Positions 41,788 to 50,933 of a DNA stretch of 64,000 nt are shown piece by piece. The DNA is from Planctomycetota bacterium (lineage in GTDB: Bacteria > Planctomycetota > PLA2). A program made the translations under genes and the position numbers. Numbering within the stretch: position 1 is the first letter of the stretch; each line of letters opens with the position of its first letter. Under the pieces are notes generated by a model. The model was not told where the DNA came from and searched no databases. It saw nothing but the letters and a program-made list of their open reading frames with translations. Where the stretch lies: the NCBI GenBank assembly GCA_021776735.1, contig JAJFFH010000040.1, positions 186,001-250,000 on the forward strand, given 5' to 3'.

Positions 41788-43269
41788 ATGGCACGGATCA
41801 TCGTTCTGCTCCTGCTGCTCGCACCATCGGTAACCGCGGGAAAGGCGGACGAGTTGGTCCAGGAGTTCCTTGCGCTCGGTCGGCAACCCGACCGGGGTGA
41901 CTACGACCGGCGCACCAGCATCCTCTTCGCCCTGCGCGACCTTAAGAACCAGGCTGGACACGAGGCCCTGCTCAAGCTCGTGCCGCGCATGAAACGCCCC
42001 ACCGAGTTCCTGCTTACGACCGTTTTCCTGGGCCGCATCCGAGATGTCCGGCACATGCAAACGTTGATGGCGTACGCCGCCAAAAAACGCGAGGAGCCCG
42101 CCATCCGCGGGATCGGCCAGATGGTTCTGACGCCATCCGCCGAGCTGAAGGCGTGGATCCTGCAAAAGGGGTTGAACTCAACCAGCGCCGTCGTCGCCGG
42201 CGCGAGTTGCCGTGCCGCGGGGACGGCCCGCATCGGAGAAACCGTCGAGGCACTACGCCGGCTCCGGGATGCGTCGGCCACGAGTCCTGACCGACGCCGC
42301 ACGGCGTTCGAAGCCGGCCGGGCGCTGGGACTGATGGGCGGCATCTGGCCCGACGAACTGGCGACCGCGGCCCGCCACGAGTCCTATTTCCTGCGGCTGG
42401 CCGCCGCGGAACTTGTTCCCAGCATCAAGGCGCAGGACGAGCACTGGATCACCATCACCAAAGAGTTGCTCAAGGACCCGGACCGACGCGTTCGCAAGGC
42501 CACACTTGATTCGATCATCACATGGAAGCGCGCGGAAAGCGCCGGCCCGTGCATCGAGGCCCTTGAGCACGATCCCGTGATGTCTAACCGCGCCGCGGCG
42601 CAGCGTGCCCTCAAGGCGATCTCCGGACGCGACTTTTCGTTTGACGCGGCCACGTGGCGCAGCTGGCTGAAAGACCAGAAGACAACGGGCAAAGCGAACA
42701 AGAAGTACTCGTTCGCACGCTACTACGGCCACGCCATCACCGGCGAGGACATCTGCTTCGTCGTCGATATGTCCGGATCGATGCGAGGCGAGCGCATACG
42801 CGTTGCCCGCAAGGAGCTGTTTCGCGCACTCGACGCGTTGCCACCGGCAACCCGGTTCAACGTGGTTCTCTTTGCATCCAAGGTCCTCATCTACAAGCCC
42901 AAGCGGTGCATCGCCGCGACGCCGAAACGCATCAAGCGGGCCAAGGCGTGGGTCAGCAAGAATTTTCAGGCGAGCGGACAGACCCACACGTGGGGCGCGC
43001 TGCAAAAAGCGTTTGCCCTCAAGCGGCTGGACACGATTTTCCTGCTCTCGGACGGAACACCGTCCATGGGCGACTACGAGAATGTCAGCGACACCATCGA
43101 GGCCATCTATGCGGCGAACTGGGAGCGCCGCATCACGATCCACACGATCGCGCTCTCGCTGGCGGAATTCCTGCGGAAGAAGCAGGGTGGCTGGGGCGAG
43201 AATTTCATGCAACGCATAGCCAAGGCGACGGGCGGCGACTGCCGCATCATGACGAATCCTCCCCGATGA
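41788..43269 (+). CDS. Exported HEAT-repeat and VWA-domain protein
   Basis: 493 aa. Signal peptide MARIIVLLLLLAPSVTAG supports the start. Residues about 40-285 contain HEAT-like helical repeats (DPDRRVRKATLDSIITWKRA). A VWA domain follows: DICFVVDMSGSMRGER (MIDAS DxSxS), TRFNVVLFAS, SGQTHTWGALQ and LLSDGTPSMGD. It is probably periplasmic. The same domain pair recurs in planctomycetes, with no assigned function. Its stop overlaps the start of a truncated nitrilase-like fragment. Confidence 0.82.
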   Translation: MARIIVLLLLLAPSVTAGKADELVQEFLALGRQPDRGDYDRRTSILFALRDLKNQAGHEALLKLVPRMKRPTEFLLTTVFLGRIRDVRHMQTLMAYAAKKREEPAIRGIGQMVLTPSAELKAWILQKGLNSTSAVVAGASCRAAGTARIGETVEALRRLRDASATSPDRRRTAFEAGRALGLMGGIWPDELATAARHESYFLRLAAAELVPSIKAQDEHWITITKELLKDPDRRVRKATLDSIITWKRAESAGPCIEALEHDPVMSNRAAAQRALKAISGRDFSFDAATWRSWLKDQKTTGKANKKYSFARYYGHAITGEDICFVVDMSGSMRGERIRVARKELFRALDALPPATRFNVVLFASKVLIYKPKRCIAATPKRIKRAKAWVSKNFQASGQTHTWGALQKAFALKRLDTIFLLSDGTPSMGDYENVSDTIEAIYAANWERRITIHTIALSLAEFLRKKQGGWGENFMQRIAKATGGDCRIMTNPPR

Positions 43270-43389
43270 CACCGCTGCGCATCGCTCTCGTCCAGCAACC
43301 CGCCGGGAAAGACCGGGCGCAAAACGTGGCGCGGGGCATGGCTGCGCTGGATCGCGCCGCGGCGAAGGGCGCGCAGCGCCCCCACCAGT
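43266..43389 (+). pseudogene. Truncated carbon-nitrogen hydrolase (nitrilase family) fragment
   Basis: The ATG overlaps the upstream stop (ATGA). It codes MTPLRIALVQQPAGKDRAQN, then VARGMAALDRAAAKGAQ, the typical N-terminus of nitrilase-superfamily amidases, and then stops after 41 codons. The catalytic Glu, Lys and Cys of the family would lie further on and are absent, and no continuation is visible in the 117 nt before birA. So this is a 5' remnant of a gene deleted downstream. Confidence 0.6.
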
Positions 43390-43506
43390 GATTCGGACGC
43401 CTGACTTGCCCTCGCTCGCCCTCGGGCCTCACGCCGACTTCTCAAACAGAGCCTGGCCATGCTCGCGCGTCCCGCACAAGACCAAAGCCAAGGGCCGCGA
43501 ACCGAA

Positions 43507-44541
43507 CTACGTGAAGCGGACGTCGCTGAGGTGTTCCAGGCGAAAGCGCTTTTCGGTGCCGTCGGCAAGGCGCAGGAGCAGGCCCTTTTGGATGCTCGCA
43601 TCCAGGACCTTGCCCTCCACCGTGCCTTCGCCGCCGTGGCGGAAGACGACCGTCTTGCCCTCCATGGCAGAAAAGCGGTTCCAGGCGTTCTCGAGATCCT
43701 GGAATTCGCCGGCCGCGATGCGCTCGAGCCACTTTTCGAGTTCGCGCAAGACGTAGCGCAGCAGGCGCGGGCGGCCGATCGGTTCCTGGCCGCGGCGCTC
43801 GGCACGCAGCGACGTGGCGATTTCGCGAACCGGTTCCGGGAGGTCGACGGCGAGCTGGTTGACGTTGATGCCGACTCCGGCGACGGCGCGGCGAGGCACG
43901 CCGTAGTCCTTCACCTCGAGCAGGATGCCCGCGACTTTCTTGCCGCGGACCAGCACGTCGTTGGGGAACTTGATGCGCGCGGGCACGCCGGCGACGTCCT
44001 GAATGGCGCGTGCCACCGATGTCGCGATGGCGATCGTCAGGACCGAGGCGAACGTGTCCGGCGGATTCAGATCGAGCAAGAGGGAGAACTGCACGCCCTT
44101 GAACGGCGTCGAGTGCCACTCGCGATCCCCGCGGCCACGGCCGCCGGTCTGGTGCTCGGCGACAACCAATGTGCCGTGCGGGCGCCCCTCGACCATGAGT
44201 TCGAATGCGACGTCCTGGGTCGATCCGACCTCTTCCTTGTAGAAGACCTGCTGCGCGAGACGGTCGCACCGCAGGCCGGCCTGGATCCAGTACGGCAGCA
44301 GGCGGTCCGGCTTGCCGGCGAGCATCCACCGCCCCTCTTCGTCGTCCGCAAAGCCGAATCCGTCGCCCTCCAGGTACTCCCGGATCGCCGGAAGCTCCTT
44401 GCTCGTCAGACCGGTGCGATCCGCGATGATGTCGCGGCGCAAACCGTCCGGGAAGAGCCGGAACTCGTTGAGGAAGGCGGTGAGGGTGCTCTCCTGGATT
44501 TTTTCCATCTTGCGGCGAGGCGGTTGGGGTTCTTCGGTCAT
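43507..44541 (-). CDS. birA: Biotin--[acetyl-CoA-carboxylase] ligase
   Basis: 344 aa. It makes biotinyl-AMP and attaches biotin to carrier proteins. Catalytic loop GGRGRGDREW near residue 134; substrate motif KFPNDV (usually KWPND) near residue 190; then VAGILLEVK and GVGINVNQ. The C-terminal SH3-like domain is visible as GEGTVEGKVLDASIQKGLLL. The first 80 residues could be a divergent winged-helix domain (DIIADRTGLTSKELPAIREYL), which would allow operon repression as in bifunctional BirA, but this is uncertain. An internal ATG at codon 12 is an alternative. Confidence 0.92.
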   Translation of the reverse strand: MTEEPQPPRRKMEKIQESTLTAFLNEFRLFPDGLRRDIIADRTGLTSKELPAIREYLEGDGFGFADDEEGRWMLAGKPDRLLPYWIQAGLRCDRLAQQVFYKEEVGSTQDVAFELMVEGRPHGTLVVAEHQTGGRGRGDREWHSTPFKGVQFSLLLDLNPPDTFASVLTIAIATSVARAIQDVAGVPARIKFPNDVLVRGKKVAGILLEVKDYGVPRRAVAGVGINVNQLAVDLPEPVREIATSLRAERRGQEPIGRPRLLRYVLRELEKWLERIAAGEFQDLENAWNRFSAMEGKTVVFRHGGEGTVEGKVLDASIQKGLLLRLADGTEKRFRLEHLSDVRFT

Positions 44542-44556
44542 CTGAAAAGCGCTGTG

Positions 44557-45852
44557 TCACCGTTCGGCCACGAAGTCCGCGTGGCCTCGCGATAGAGGAC
44601 TCGCGCCAGATTCGGTCAGGCGACGCTCCAGCCGCGCCAGCCGGTGGTCGATCGCCCCCAGATACCGCTCCCGGGCAACCCGATCGGCCTCGATCCGACC
44701 CGTCACCAGCCGTGAACGCGCCTCGATCGCGGTGGCCTGCGCGGCCACAAGGTCGCGAGCACGGTGTTCATGATACTTCGCCAGGTCTTCAAGCGGTTGA
44801 AACGCATAGGGTGGCAATTCGATCCGCCGCTTCAACAAATCCGCGGACGCCGCATGCCGGCCCGCCCGGCGCTCGAGCAGCGCGAGCCGTTCGAGGCTGC
44901 GCGCCAGCACGTCCCGAGCGCGACCGTTCGTGACGCAGCCCGTCCCGTGGCCGTTGGCCTGCCGCGAGCCCGCGGCAGACTCTGCGAACTCCTGCAGAGC
45001 GCGCGCATAGGCTGCGCGAGCCTTCGCGTCCTGTCCGCTCCGCTCAAAGAACCGGCCGAGGTTCGACAACAGGACGGGATGGTCCGGGGACGTCATCGCG
45101 CCGGAGAAACGCGCCGCGACGAGTGGCAGCGTCAGGATGTCGAGCAGGTTGTGCTCGAACACCCGCGGGATCGTGGTGCTGTCTCCCTGCAAGTGGCGAA
45201 AAAACGCCTGCGGGCATTCGGCGCCGGGCAGGTCGTCCTCGCGGACATGGCCCAGCAGCTCGCGCTCAAACGTCTGCAGCCGGCAGTCGCTGAACGCGCC
45301 GCGATAAAGACTGCGGCCCACGATGCACAGGTCGAGATGCGCATCGGGAAAGCTCCAGGGAATCCCGTGAAACAGGTGCCGACCCTGCAAGCGCGGGGTG
45401 TCAAAGCCCTTGCCGTGAAACGACACCGCAAGGGGGAACCGCGCGAACAGTCGCCGCACCGCCTCAAGCAACGCCGCCTCGCCGGTCACGTCGTCCAGGA
45501 AGTACTGCTCGACAACGAACGCGTCGTCCTCGAACCAACCCGCGCCCAGCAAGAACACCCACGTCCCAACACCGCCGCCCAGCGACGTGGTCTCGGTATC
45601 GAAATACAGGGCGTCCGACACGCGGTAGCCCGAGAGGGCATCGTCGCGCGCGATGCCCGCAAGCGGCGCCAGCCGGGTCGCCGCGCTCTCGCCCACCGGG
45701 TCCTGCCCGTGGCACCGGTGAAGGGCGATCCGCTCCCGGCGAATCCGGTACCCATCCACTCGCTCGCCCGCCAGGGCGATGTCACGCCGCACCACGGGCG
45801 GCGCCGCGGGGGGCGGGGCGGCAATTCGCCGCAGTTTCTCAACCAGACGCAT
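44557..45852 (-). CDS. mrfB: RNase H-like 3'-5' exonuclease, MrfB/YprB-like
   Basis: 431 aa. The first half is the exonuclease domain: ALYFDTETTSLGGGVGTWVFLLG with the DxE pair, VSFHGKGFDTPRLQGR, DAHLDLCIVGRSLYRG and FEHNLLDILTLPLVAARF, supplying the remaining acidic residues. The second half is helical and TPR-like. In Bacillus YprB (MrfB) works with the YprA (MrfA) helicase in repair of mitomycin-induced lesions. A YprA-type helicase gene lies 880 nt upstream on the same strand, with one gene between, which supports the same role here. Confidence 0.82.
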   Translation of the reverse strand: MRLVEKLRRIAAPPPAAPPVVRRDIALAGERVDGYRIRRERIALHRCHGQDPVGESAATRLAPLAGIARDDALSGYRVSDALYFDTETTSLGGGVGTWVFLLGAGWFEDDAFVVEQYFLDDVTGEAALLEAVRRLFARFPLAVSFHGKGFDTPRLQGRHLFHGIPWSFPDAHLDLCIVGRSLYRGAFSDCRLQTFERELLGHVREDDLPGAECPQAFFRHLQGDSTTIPRVFEHNLLDILTLPLVAARFSGAMTSPDHPVLLSNLGRFFERSGQDAKARAAYARALQEFAESAAGSRQANGHGTGCVTNGRARDVLARSLERLALLERRAGRHAASADLLKRRIELPPYAFQPLEDLAKYHEHRARDLVAAQATAIEARSRLVTGRIEADRVARERYLGAIDHRLARLERRLTESGASPLSRGHADFVAER

Positions 45853-46041
45853 CCATCCCTATCCTACGGATCGCGGGGACGCGCTAAGGCCCTGTCGCGA
45901 AAGGGGTTAGGATCCCGGGCCCGGCGGCGGCCGATCCTCGGTGCCCCCGCACCCCCTACGCCCAGCGCCCGGCAATCCGCCGGTCCACCCTCCTCCTACC
46001 ACCGCTTGGGGTGGTAACCGCAACCGCCACTAGATATCGGT

Positions 46042-46821
46042 CTAATCGAAACGGCGGATGGCCGCCAGAACGTCCCCGGTGTCGGGTCGCGCCCGGTACG
46101 ACTTCGGATAAGCCGCCCACCGAAAGCGCCCGTCCCGGTCAAAAAAAAGCGTCGCCGCGCGGGCGAGAATCCGACCCGGCGGGAACGGATCGGGGTCGAT
46201 CAGGCCCAGGGCCCGGGCCGCCTCGCCCTCCGCATCCGCCAAAAGCGTGATCCTGTTACCAAACTCATTTTGCAGTGTCTGCAACTTCGCCGGGTCCTCG
46301 ACCGCCAGCGCAAACACGCGCACGCCCAGGCGCTCGAACTCCCCCGACTTTTCGGCGAGCCAAACCAGCTCGCGCACGCAAAACGGTCACCACGATCCCC
46401 GAAACACGACCAGCAACACACCGCGTCCGCGCTGTTCCCCGAGCCGAAACGGCGCGCCGTCCCGAACACGCACCGCTTCGATTTCAACGCGCGCGCCCAA
46501 CGCGGGCGGCTCGCTCGGCGCCGCGTAGTTCACGAGCGACCCTAGCCAATACAGATGCCCGCCGGTCAGCAACGTCGCGACCACCGCGGCGGCAAGCCGT
46601 CCGCCCGCACGCTGCTTGCGCCAGGCAGACCAACCCCAAAGACAGCCAAGGACGGCGATGCCTTCGCCCACAAAAAGCGGGACATCGGGTAGCCGCAATG
46701 CCGCCGGCAAGAACGAGACGGTGAGGCCCGCTAGGACAACGAAGACGGGGACGGCGCCGCGGAAGAATCGGCCGACAGATCCGGATCGACCGGGGGAGCC
46801 GCTTGCGGAGCGTTCGCGCAT
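46042..46821 (-). CDS. Probable selenoprotein: membrane-anchored redoxin with in-frame TGA at the active site
   Basis: The frame runs 259 codons if TGA at 46387-46389 is read as selenocysteine. Around it the protein is LLVVFRGSW-TGA-PFCVREL, where AhpC/TSA-like redoxins have W-C-P-x-C; thus the predicted motif is UxxC. Residues about 22-95 form three membrane helices and the redoxin domain starts near residue 105. The downstream part is intact (FERLGVRVFALAVEDPAKL, ATLFFDRDGRFRWAAY), so this is not simple decay. A GC-rich hairpin follows the TGA at the proper distance. The ATG at 46821 overlaps the end of mrfA by 91 nt; the exact start is uncertain. The alternative is a nonsense mutation. Confidence 0.72.
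46355..46389 (-). promoter_or_regulatory. Candidate bSECIS element with its UGA codon
   Basis: The UGA is at 46389-46387. From 14 nt after it, GCGAGC pairs with GCTCGC (46373-46368 with 46360-46355) around the 7-nt loop UGGUUUG. The loop lies 20-26 nt downstream of UGA and has GGU, as expected for bacterial SECIS hairpins bound by SelB. The hairpin is within the coding frame, also as expected. Confidence 0.65.
46648..46661 (+). repeat. Iterated word, two-mismatch copy
   Basis: AAGGACGGCGATGC preceded by CAGCC; the same AGCCAAGGACGGCGATG string occurs at 24950-24966. Inside the selenoprotein gene it is read backwards as GIAVL. Confidence 0.45.
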
Positions 46822-49133
46822 CGCGCGAGGATACGCCGGGCGACGTCTTTGCCCAAAACACCGGTGCGCGCGTTCGGGCCGATGCAGGCCGGACAGCCGT
46901 AGGCGCACGCGCACGCCTCGAGCCGTTCGCGCGCGGCGCGCAGGAGCGTCGGCCAGATCTCGAAGATTCTCTCGGCCAGCCCGACGCCACCCGGGGTGTT
47001 GTCGACCAGGAACAAGGACGGACAGCCGAACTCCGCCGAACGGATCTCGGTCTTGCGGCGGACATCGCCCACGCCACAGCCCAGATAGAGCGGCAACAGG
47101 TGCTGCAACAGATAGCCGATTCCGCTCCAGGCGCCCGCGTTCCGGGGATCGTTGAGCCCCAGCTCGATGGCGACGGCGCCGTCCATGAGCATCCACGCGG
47201 CGGTCGTCTCCATCTCCTCGGGCGGCAGGTCGATCTCGCCCGCGCCCACGTTCTCGCGGGTGTAGAACTTGATCTTCTTGAACACCGTCGCCAGCGTTTT
47301 CACCCCGACCTCGCCGCGATGCAGACGGAATCCGGGTCCGGCGCGGTCCTCGTCGGCGTGCACGACCCGCACGTCCACGTCCACCTCGGCCTCGGTGAAG
47401 TAGTCGGGGTTGATGCGCTTGGCGTAGGCGCGCCGGTCGTCGTACTCGATCCGCGAAATCAGGAACTGCTCGCCCTGAAAGCCGTAGATCGCACCCTCGT
47501 GAATCTGGGTCATCGCGTCGGCGCGACTCACCTCGGCCATCACGATGTTTTTGTCCTCGTCGATCACGACGAAGTAGTCGACGTCGGCCGACGTCAGGCT
47601 CACGTCCTCGGCGGGATACGCCTCGGCCATCCAGTGGTAGCGCCCGCCTGCCTTGTGCAGGATGCGCGCCTCGCGCGCGAGGTAATCGAGCACCTCACCC
47701 GTGACCGGGTTTCCGCCAAAGTCGGTACCCTCGTCGAACGGCAACTCGAACGCCGCGCACTTCAGGTGGTTGACGAACACGATCAGGTTGTCGGGGTCGA
47801 TGACCGCGGCCTCCTGCGGACGATCGAGCACGTACTCCGGATGCGCGGCGACATACTGGTCGAGTGCGGTCGAACGGCAGAGCATGACGGCGAGACTCGT
47901 GCCCGCGCGCCGGCCCGCGCGACCCGCCTGCTGCACCGTCGATGCGAGCGTGCCCGGGTAGCCGGTCAGGACGGCGACGTCGAGTGAACCGATGTCGACG
48001 CCGAGCTCGAGCGCATTCGTGGAGACGACTTCATGAATCTCGCCGTCCCGCAGCCCCCGTTCGATGGTGCGCCGCAGTCTCGGCAGGTAACCGCCGCGAT
48101 ATGCACACACCGTCTGGTCGGGCAGCCCCCGGTCGCGGTTGCGGTCTTTTAAGTACTTCGTCAGCACCTCGACCATCTGCCGCGAGCGCACAAAATAGAT
48201 CGCCTGCACCGCGCCGCCCGCAAACAGGCCGGACAGCCGCCGCGCCTCCTCCAGCGTGTTCGCGCGCAAGCCGAGGTCGCGATTGACCACGGGCGGGTTG
48301 TAGAGGCAGAAGTGACGCTTGCCCTGCGGCGCCCCCGACTCGGTAACGAGCTCGACCGGCACGCCGAGCAGTTTGCGCGCGTGCTCCTGGGGGTTCGCGA
48401 TGGTCGCGGACGAGGACAAAAACACCGGATCGGCGCCGTAGTGGCGGGCGATGCGCCGCAGCCGCCGAAAGACGTTGGCAACGTGGCTGCCGAACACCCC
48501 GCGGTACGCATGCAGTTCGTCGACGACAACGTAGCGCAGCCCCTGAAAGAGATCCGTCCACTTGACGTGGTTCGGCAGAATGCCCCCGTGGAGCATGTAG
48601 GGGTTGGTGACGATGATCTCGCCGGTCTGGCGCAGCACCGCCCGCGTCGAGGAGGGCGTATCGCCGTCGTAGGTGTAGCATCGCGCGCCCTGAGGCAGCT
48701 TCGCGATGACCCCGTTGAGCTCGGCGACCTGGTCCTGGGACAGCGCCTTGGTCGGGAAGAGGTACAGCGCGCGCCCCCCCTCCTTGCGACAGATCGCGTC
48801 GAGGACCGGCAGGTTGTAGCAAAGGGTCTTGCCGGACGCCGTCGGGGTGACGACACAGACGTTCTTGCCCTCGTGCGCGAGGTCGGCCACCCGCCGCTGA
48901 TGAGTATAGAGCTGCCCAAAACGGTACTCCTGGAGCGTTTTCTTGAGATCCGGGTGGACCCAATCGGGATACGGCGCGAATTGGGCCGGCGCCGCCTCCT
49001 GCGTCCTCCAGGTGACGATGTTTTGGGCGTAGCGCGGCTCGGAGCGCAGGCGCTCGATCACCTCGGCCAGCGGAAGGGACGCCTTCGGAATCGTCGTCAC
49101 GCAGTCGATTTGACCCTGCGGGGGGGACGCCAC
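46731..49133 (-). CDS. mrfA: DEAD/DEAH-box helicase with C-terminal DUF1998, MrfA/YprA-like
   Basis: 800 aa from GTG 49133; a second GTG at 49100 is possible. Helicase motifs: I TPTASGKT near residue 96, Ia FPTKALSQDQ, II VVDELHAY, III SSATIANP, IV-VI including STNALELGVDIGSLD and QQAGRAGRR. The C-terminal DUF1998 region holds four cysteines in the pattern CACAYGCPACIGP, with further upstream Cys. B. subtilis MrfA, of the same layout, is a 3'-5' helicase of mitomycin lesion repair with MrfB, whose homologue lies 880 nt downstream. Start to start with the next gene is 47 nt, divergent. Confidence 0.9.
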   Translation of the reverse strand: MASPPQGQIDCVTTIPKASLPLAEVIERLRSEPRYAQNIVTWRTQEAAPAQFAPYPDWVHPDLKKTLQEYRFGQLYTHQRRVADLAHEGKNVCVVTPTASGKTLCYNLPVLDAICRKEGGRALYLFPTKALSQDQVAELNGVIAKLPQGARCYTYDGDTPSSTRAVLRQTGEIIVTNPYMLHGGILPNHVKWTDLFQGLRYVVVDELHAYRGVFGSHVANVFRRLRRIARHYGADPVFLSSSATIANPQEHARKLLGVPVELVTESGAPQGKRHFCLYNPPVVNRDLGLRANTLEEARRLSGLFAGGAVQAIYFVRSRQMVEVLTKYLKDRNRDRGLPDQTVCAYRGGYLPRLRRTIERGLRDGEIHEVVSTNALELGVDIGSLDVAVLTGYPGTLASTVQQAGRAGRRAGTSLAVMLCRSTALDQYVAAHPEYVLDRPQEAAVIDPDNLIVFVNHLKCAAFELPFDEGTDFGGNPVTGEVLDYLAREARILHKAGGRYHWMAEAYPAEDVSLTSADVDYFVVIDEDKNIVMAEVSRADAMTQIHEGAIYGFQGEQFLISRIEYDDRRAYAKRINPDYFTEAEVDVDVRVVHADEDRAGPGFRLHRGEVGVKTLATVFKKIKFYTRENVGAGEIDLPPEEMETTAAWMLMDGAVAIELGLNDPRNAGAWSGIGYLLQHLLPLYLGCGVGDVRRKTEIRSAEFGCPSLFLVDNTPGGVGLAERIFEIWPTLLRAARERLEACACAYGCPACIGPNARTGVLGKDVARRILARCANAPQAAPPVDPDLSADSSAAPSPSSLS

Positions 49134-49180
49134 CGCGACGTGCGTTCTAACTGTAGAATCTGCCTGCGAGGTAACCCCCC

Positions 49181-50443
49181 ATGAACAACCGCATTACGAC
49201 CAAGAGCATCGCCGTCCTTATGCTTTTTGCAGCTCTCGGAACGTCTGACGACACCGTTTCCCCGGATACGGAGGTCATCGTGAAACTGAAGGGGATGGTC
49301 GCGGAAGGGGAAACACGGCTCGGGTATTCGCGCCCGCGCGTGATCCGCACCGAGCGGACGGTGCCGCGTTTTCTGTTCGAGGTGCCGAAGTTCCAGTCCA
49401 AGGAGCCGTTGTTTTTTCGGATCGCGCTGGGGCAGACCGAGGGTGAGCCGTTTTATGCGGCGCTCGACCGCTCGCCGGCGGGGCTGTATTACGACCGGCT
49501 CTATATCGACAAGGATCGCGATCTGGACCTGACGAACGATGGCGAGCCGTTCAAGGCGCGCATTCGCACGATCTGGACGACCAACGAGAAGTTGATCGAG
49601 TTCTTGGACCTAAAGCTCGAACTGCCGTATCGCGTCGAGGGCAAGGTCAGCAAGCAGGCGTATCCGTGCGTCGTGTTTTTCACCCTGAAGCCGGGGGAGA
49701 CGCTGCCGAAGAGGGTCGCCATCGAGCGCGACGGGTGGCGCGCCGGGAGCACCAAGATTCAGGGCGCGGAGTACAGCCTCGTCGTGGTTGATGACGATTC
49801 GGACGGGCAGTTTTCTACGAGCGACTCGTGGGCACTGCTGCCCGCGAACACCGCGCCCGCGAAGATGCTCGGCCCGGACGCGACGCGCACGATGCTGTTT
49901 CCGAGTTGGTCCACCGATCAGAAGTGGACCGTCGAGGTGAAGGCCGTCGCCTCGGGCGGCGCTTCGGTGACGCTGCTCGTCAAGCGGTCGCGGGAGACCG
50001 AGCGGCAGTATTTCACGCGCGTGGCCACGGCCCAGCAGACCGCGGAGGAGCGGCAACTCAAGATCGATCCGCTGCGTCCGAAGATCGGGTCGCGCCAAAA
50101 GGTCGACTGGATCACCCGCAAGGACGCCGGCTACGCGCTCAAGATCGCGCAGAGCCCCAACGTCCAAAAGCCGGTGCTGCTGGCGTTTGACCAAAAGACC
50201 TGCCGCTGGTGCGCGATGATGTACAAGCACACCTTCACCGACCGCGAGGTCTACCAGTTGATGAAGCGGTTCGTGCCCGCGCGCATCCCCTTCAAAAAGA
50301 GCGGCGACGACTCGAAGAAGTACAAGGCCCAGGGCACGCCGACCTACGTCGTCCTCAGCGTCGAAGGCGCCGAGATCGCGCGCCACGTCGGCTTCATGCG
50401 CCCGACCGCGTTCGCCGCCTGGCTGAAGAGCGCGTTGCGGTAG
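49181..50443 (+). CDS. Exported protein with C-terminal thioredoxin-like domain
   Basis: 420 aa. N-terminal signal-like segment (IAVLMLFAALG). The first 290 residues are beta-rich, with an acidic YIDKDRDLDLTNDGEPF element that looks like a calcium-binding-type loop, and match no family I can name. The last 110 residues form a thioredoxin fold with VLLAFDQKTCRWCAMMYKHTF (CxxC) and a cis-proline region AQGTPTYVVL. It is likely a periplasmic thiol protein. It is divergent from mrfA with a two-mismatch copy of the iterated word near its start (49206-49219). Confidence 0.75.
   Translation: MNNRITTKSIAVLMLFAALGTSDDTVSPDTEVIVKLKGMVAEGETRLGYSRPRVIRTERTVPRFLFEVPKFQSKEPLFFRIALGQTEGEPFYAALDRSPAGLYYDRLYIDKDRDLDLTNDGEPFKARIRTIWTTNEKLIEFLDLKLELPYRVEGKVSKQAYPCVVFFTLKPGETLPKRVAIERDGWRAGSTKIQGAEYSLVVVDDDSDGQFSTSDSWALLPANTAPAKMLGPDATRTMLFPSWSTDQKWTVEVKAVASGGASVTLLVKRSRETERQYFTRVATAQQTAEERQLKIDPLRPKIGSRQKVDWITRKDAGYALKIAQSPNVQKPVLLAFDQKTCRWCAMMYKHTFTDREVYQLMKRFVPARIPFKKSGDDSKKYKAQGTPTYVVLSVEGAEIARHVGFMRPTAFAAWLKSALR
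49206..49219 (-). repeat. Iterated word, two-mismatch copy
   Basis: AAGGACGGCGATGC with flanks AAAAAGCAT and TCTTGG, matching the extended consensus, in the signal-peptide region of the thioredoxin-like gene. Confidence 0.5.
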
Positions 50444-50510
50444 GACTCGGAACGGTTGTGTTAGGGGGCGCCGGGGCGGCGGGGACCAGTATTCAAAAAC
50501 CGCGTGACGC

Positions 50511-50760
50511 CTATTCGATCGGCGGTTCCCACAGCACGCCGCTCTCCAGCCACACCTCAAAGTCCTCCCGCAGACCGCCCTCGATCCGCCCGAGCTGTTT
50601 CCTAAACTTGTTGGCGGGCAGGGCGAGCTTCTGAACGTCGATGCGACTCTTCTGCGTCAAGCCGGTCGCCGCGAAGTCCGGGTGGAAGCGCTCAATCACG
50701 AAGTCGTTCGGCCCCATGAGGTCGAACTTGGTGCCGATCAGCGGCCGCCCGAAGGGTGGT
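50511..50760 (-). pseudogene. C-terminal remnant of a PemK/MazF-like toxin
   Basis: The minus-strand frame ends with MGPNDFVIERFHPDFAATGL, then TQKSRIDVQKLALPANKFRK, then QLGRIEGGL. This resembles the PemK/MazF C-terminal block (ATGL..S.....K.........LGR.). The N-terminal catalytic half is missing: upstream, the frame enters the repeat region at 50805. No start is clear. Probably a broken toxin gene; family call by eye. Confidence 0.45.
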
Positions 50761-50804
50761 CCGCTGCATCGGCTTGTTGGGCGAGCGCGGCCGAACCGGT
50801 TTTC

Positions 50805-50933
50805 AGCCACAGAGGACACCGAGGTCACAGAGAGATTCGCTGAATACCATCCACCAATCGCGGACTGCCGAAGTTGATGATCGGGCCACGCATTCGATCT
50901 CCCATCTCTGTGGCCTCTGTGATCTCTGTGGCA
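50805..50933. repeat. Inverted repeat family (CCACAGAG type) flanking a GxxExxY remnant
   Basis: GCCACAGAG-type units occur at 50805-50834 (plus) and 50907-50933 (reversed). They are imperfect multiples of CACAGAG separated by ACC or GGTC. Repeats of this kind are found beside GxxExxY genes in many bacteria. Between them the minus strand codes a short tail typical of that family (see next entry). Confidence 0.65.
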
